This document shows, one piece after another, positions 63,782 through 64,000 of a stretch of 64,000 nucleotides of DNA (positions are counted from its first letter, which is position 1; each line of letters begins with the position of its first letter). This stretch comes from Streptomyces endocoffeicus. Lineage in GTDB: Bacteria > Actinomycetota > Actinomycetes > Streptomycetales > Streptomycetaceae. Below the pieces are notes generated by a model. That model ran no database searches and had not been told where the DNA came from. It saw only the letters and a program-made list of their open reading frames with translations. The translations under genes were made by a program, and so were the position numbers. Location of the stretch: assembly GCF_016741935.1 (NCBI RefSeq), contig NZ_JAERRG010000018.1:1-64000 (forward strand), read 5' to 3'.

Positions 63782-64000
63782 TCAGGCGCGGCTGCTGGCT
63801 TCGGCCAGGCCGAGGTTCTTGGTCTCGGGGGCGAGGACGACGGACACCACCAGGCCGATGAGCGTGATGGCCACCCCGATGGCGAGGGTGCCGCGGACCC
63901 CGAGGTCGGCGGTGGCCATCGGGAGCAGGAAGGTGCTGGAGGCGGAGCCCACCCGGCTCATGGCGGTGGCGATGCCCACGCCGGTGGCCCTCAGGTCGGT
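63782..64000 (-). CDS. MFS transporter, C-terminal end only
   Basis: The last 73 codons of a minus-strand gene that continues beyond the right edge. The visible part starts with TDLRATGVGIATAMSRVGSA, a motif of the metabolite/sugar:proton symporter group. It continues through one transmembrane helix (LAIGVAITLIGLVVSVVLAP) and ends in ETKNLGLAEASSRA, matching the PETKGxxL tail of that group. It stops 50 bases before the HAD gene. It probably imports the substrate of the FAD oxidoreductase pathway. Confidence 0.82.
   Translation of the reverse strand, partial: TDLRATGVGIATAMSRVGSASSTFLLPMATADLGVRGTLAIGVAITLIGLVVSVVLAPETKNLGLAEASSRA

Noticed and set aside
1..64000. tRNA, rRNA, CRISPR arrays, integrases or attachment sites
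   Set aside because: None was seen; repeated blocks in 1-40 kb are PKS domain repeats, not arrays.

Overview
The window is high-GC actinomycete DNA, almost certainly Streptomyces: G/C-ending codons throughout, GTG starts, GGAGG-type ribosome sites, a CebR-type palindrome and typical secreted esterases. No RNA gene, CRISPR array or phage gene was seen.

Region 1 (1-40145, minus strand) is modular type I polyketide synthase (PKS). One uninterrupted gene of 12,557 codons (2472-40145) encodes a loading module with a decarboxylating KSQ domain and seven extension modules. One base separates it from a second PKS gene (1-2470) that runs off the left edge. Active-site motifs predict a propionyl starter and then: malonate/KR(B), methylmalonate/DH without KR, methylmalonate/DH-ER-KR, methylmalonate/KR(A), malonate/KR(B), methylmalonate/DH-KR(B), malonate/KR(B), and methylmalonate at the start of the second protein. 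Between modules 3 and 4 the giant protein carries what looks like a C-terminal and an N-terminal docking domain joined back to back, the expected scar of a PKS gene fusion.

Region 2 (40436-47270) is a small accessory set. On the minus strand, upstream of and in line with the PKS, lie a 5-aminolevulinate-synthase-like enzyme, a discrete FabD-like acyltransferase and a PaaK/EhpF-like adenylating enzyme. Divergently, two overlapping acyl-CoA ligases read on the plus strand. ALA synthase plus acyl ligases is the hallmark of the C5N (2-amino-3-hydroxycyclopentenone) unit, so the product may be a propionate-started macrolide or polyketide carrying a C5N or related nitrogenous acyl group. This link is inferred. 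The last ligase ends in a hairpin built into a 4 x 15 bp tandem repeat, which probably marks the cluster edge.

Region 3 (47423-52138) holds a membrane-anchored ricin-lectin protein with sigma-like and zinc-finger segments, a decayed methyltransferase, two secreted carbohydrate-esterase-like proteins behind a perfect CebR operator, and a GNAT acetyltransferase.

Region 4 (52232-64000) looks like an amine/guanidino-compound catabolism locus: aldehyde dehydrogenase, SnoaL-like protein, cyclase-family hydrolase, NCS1 permease and ureohydrolase on the minus strand, two PucR-type regulators, an FAD amine-oxidase-like enzyme, a HAD hydrolase and the end of an MFS transporter. One methyltransferase gene here is interrupted in frame by a 162-bp MITE-like element with about 25-bp inverted repeats and a 3-bp target duplication. 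The element adds 55 codons without breaking the gene.
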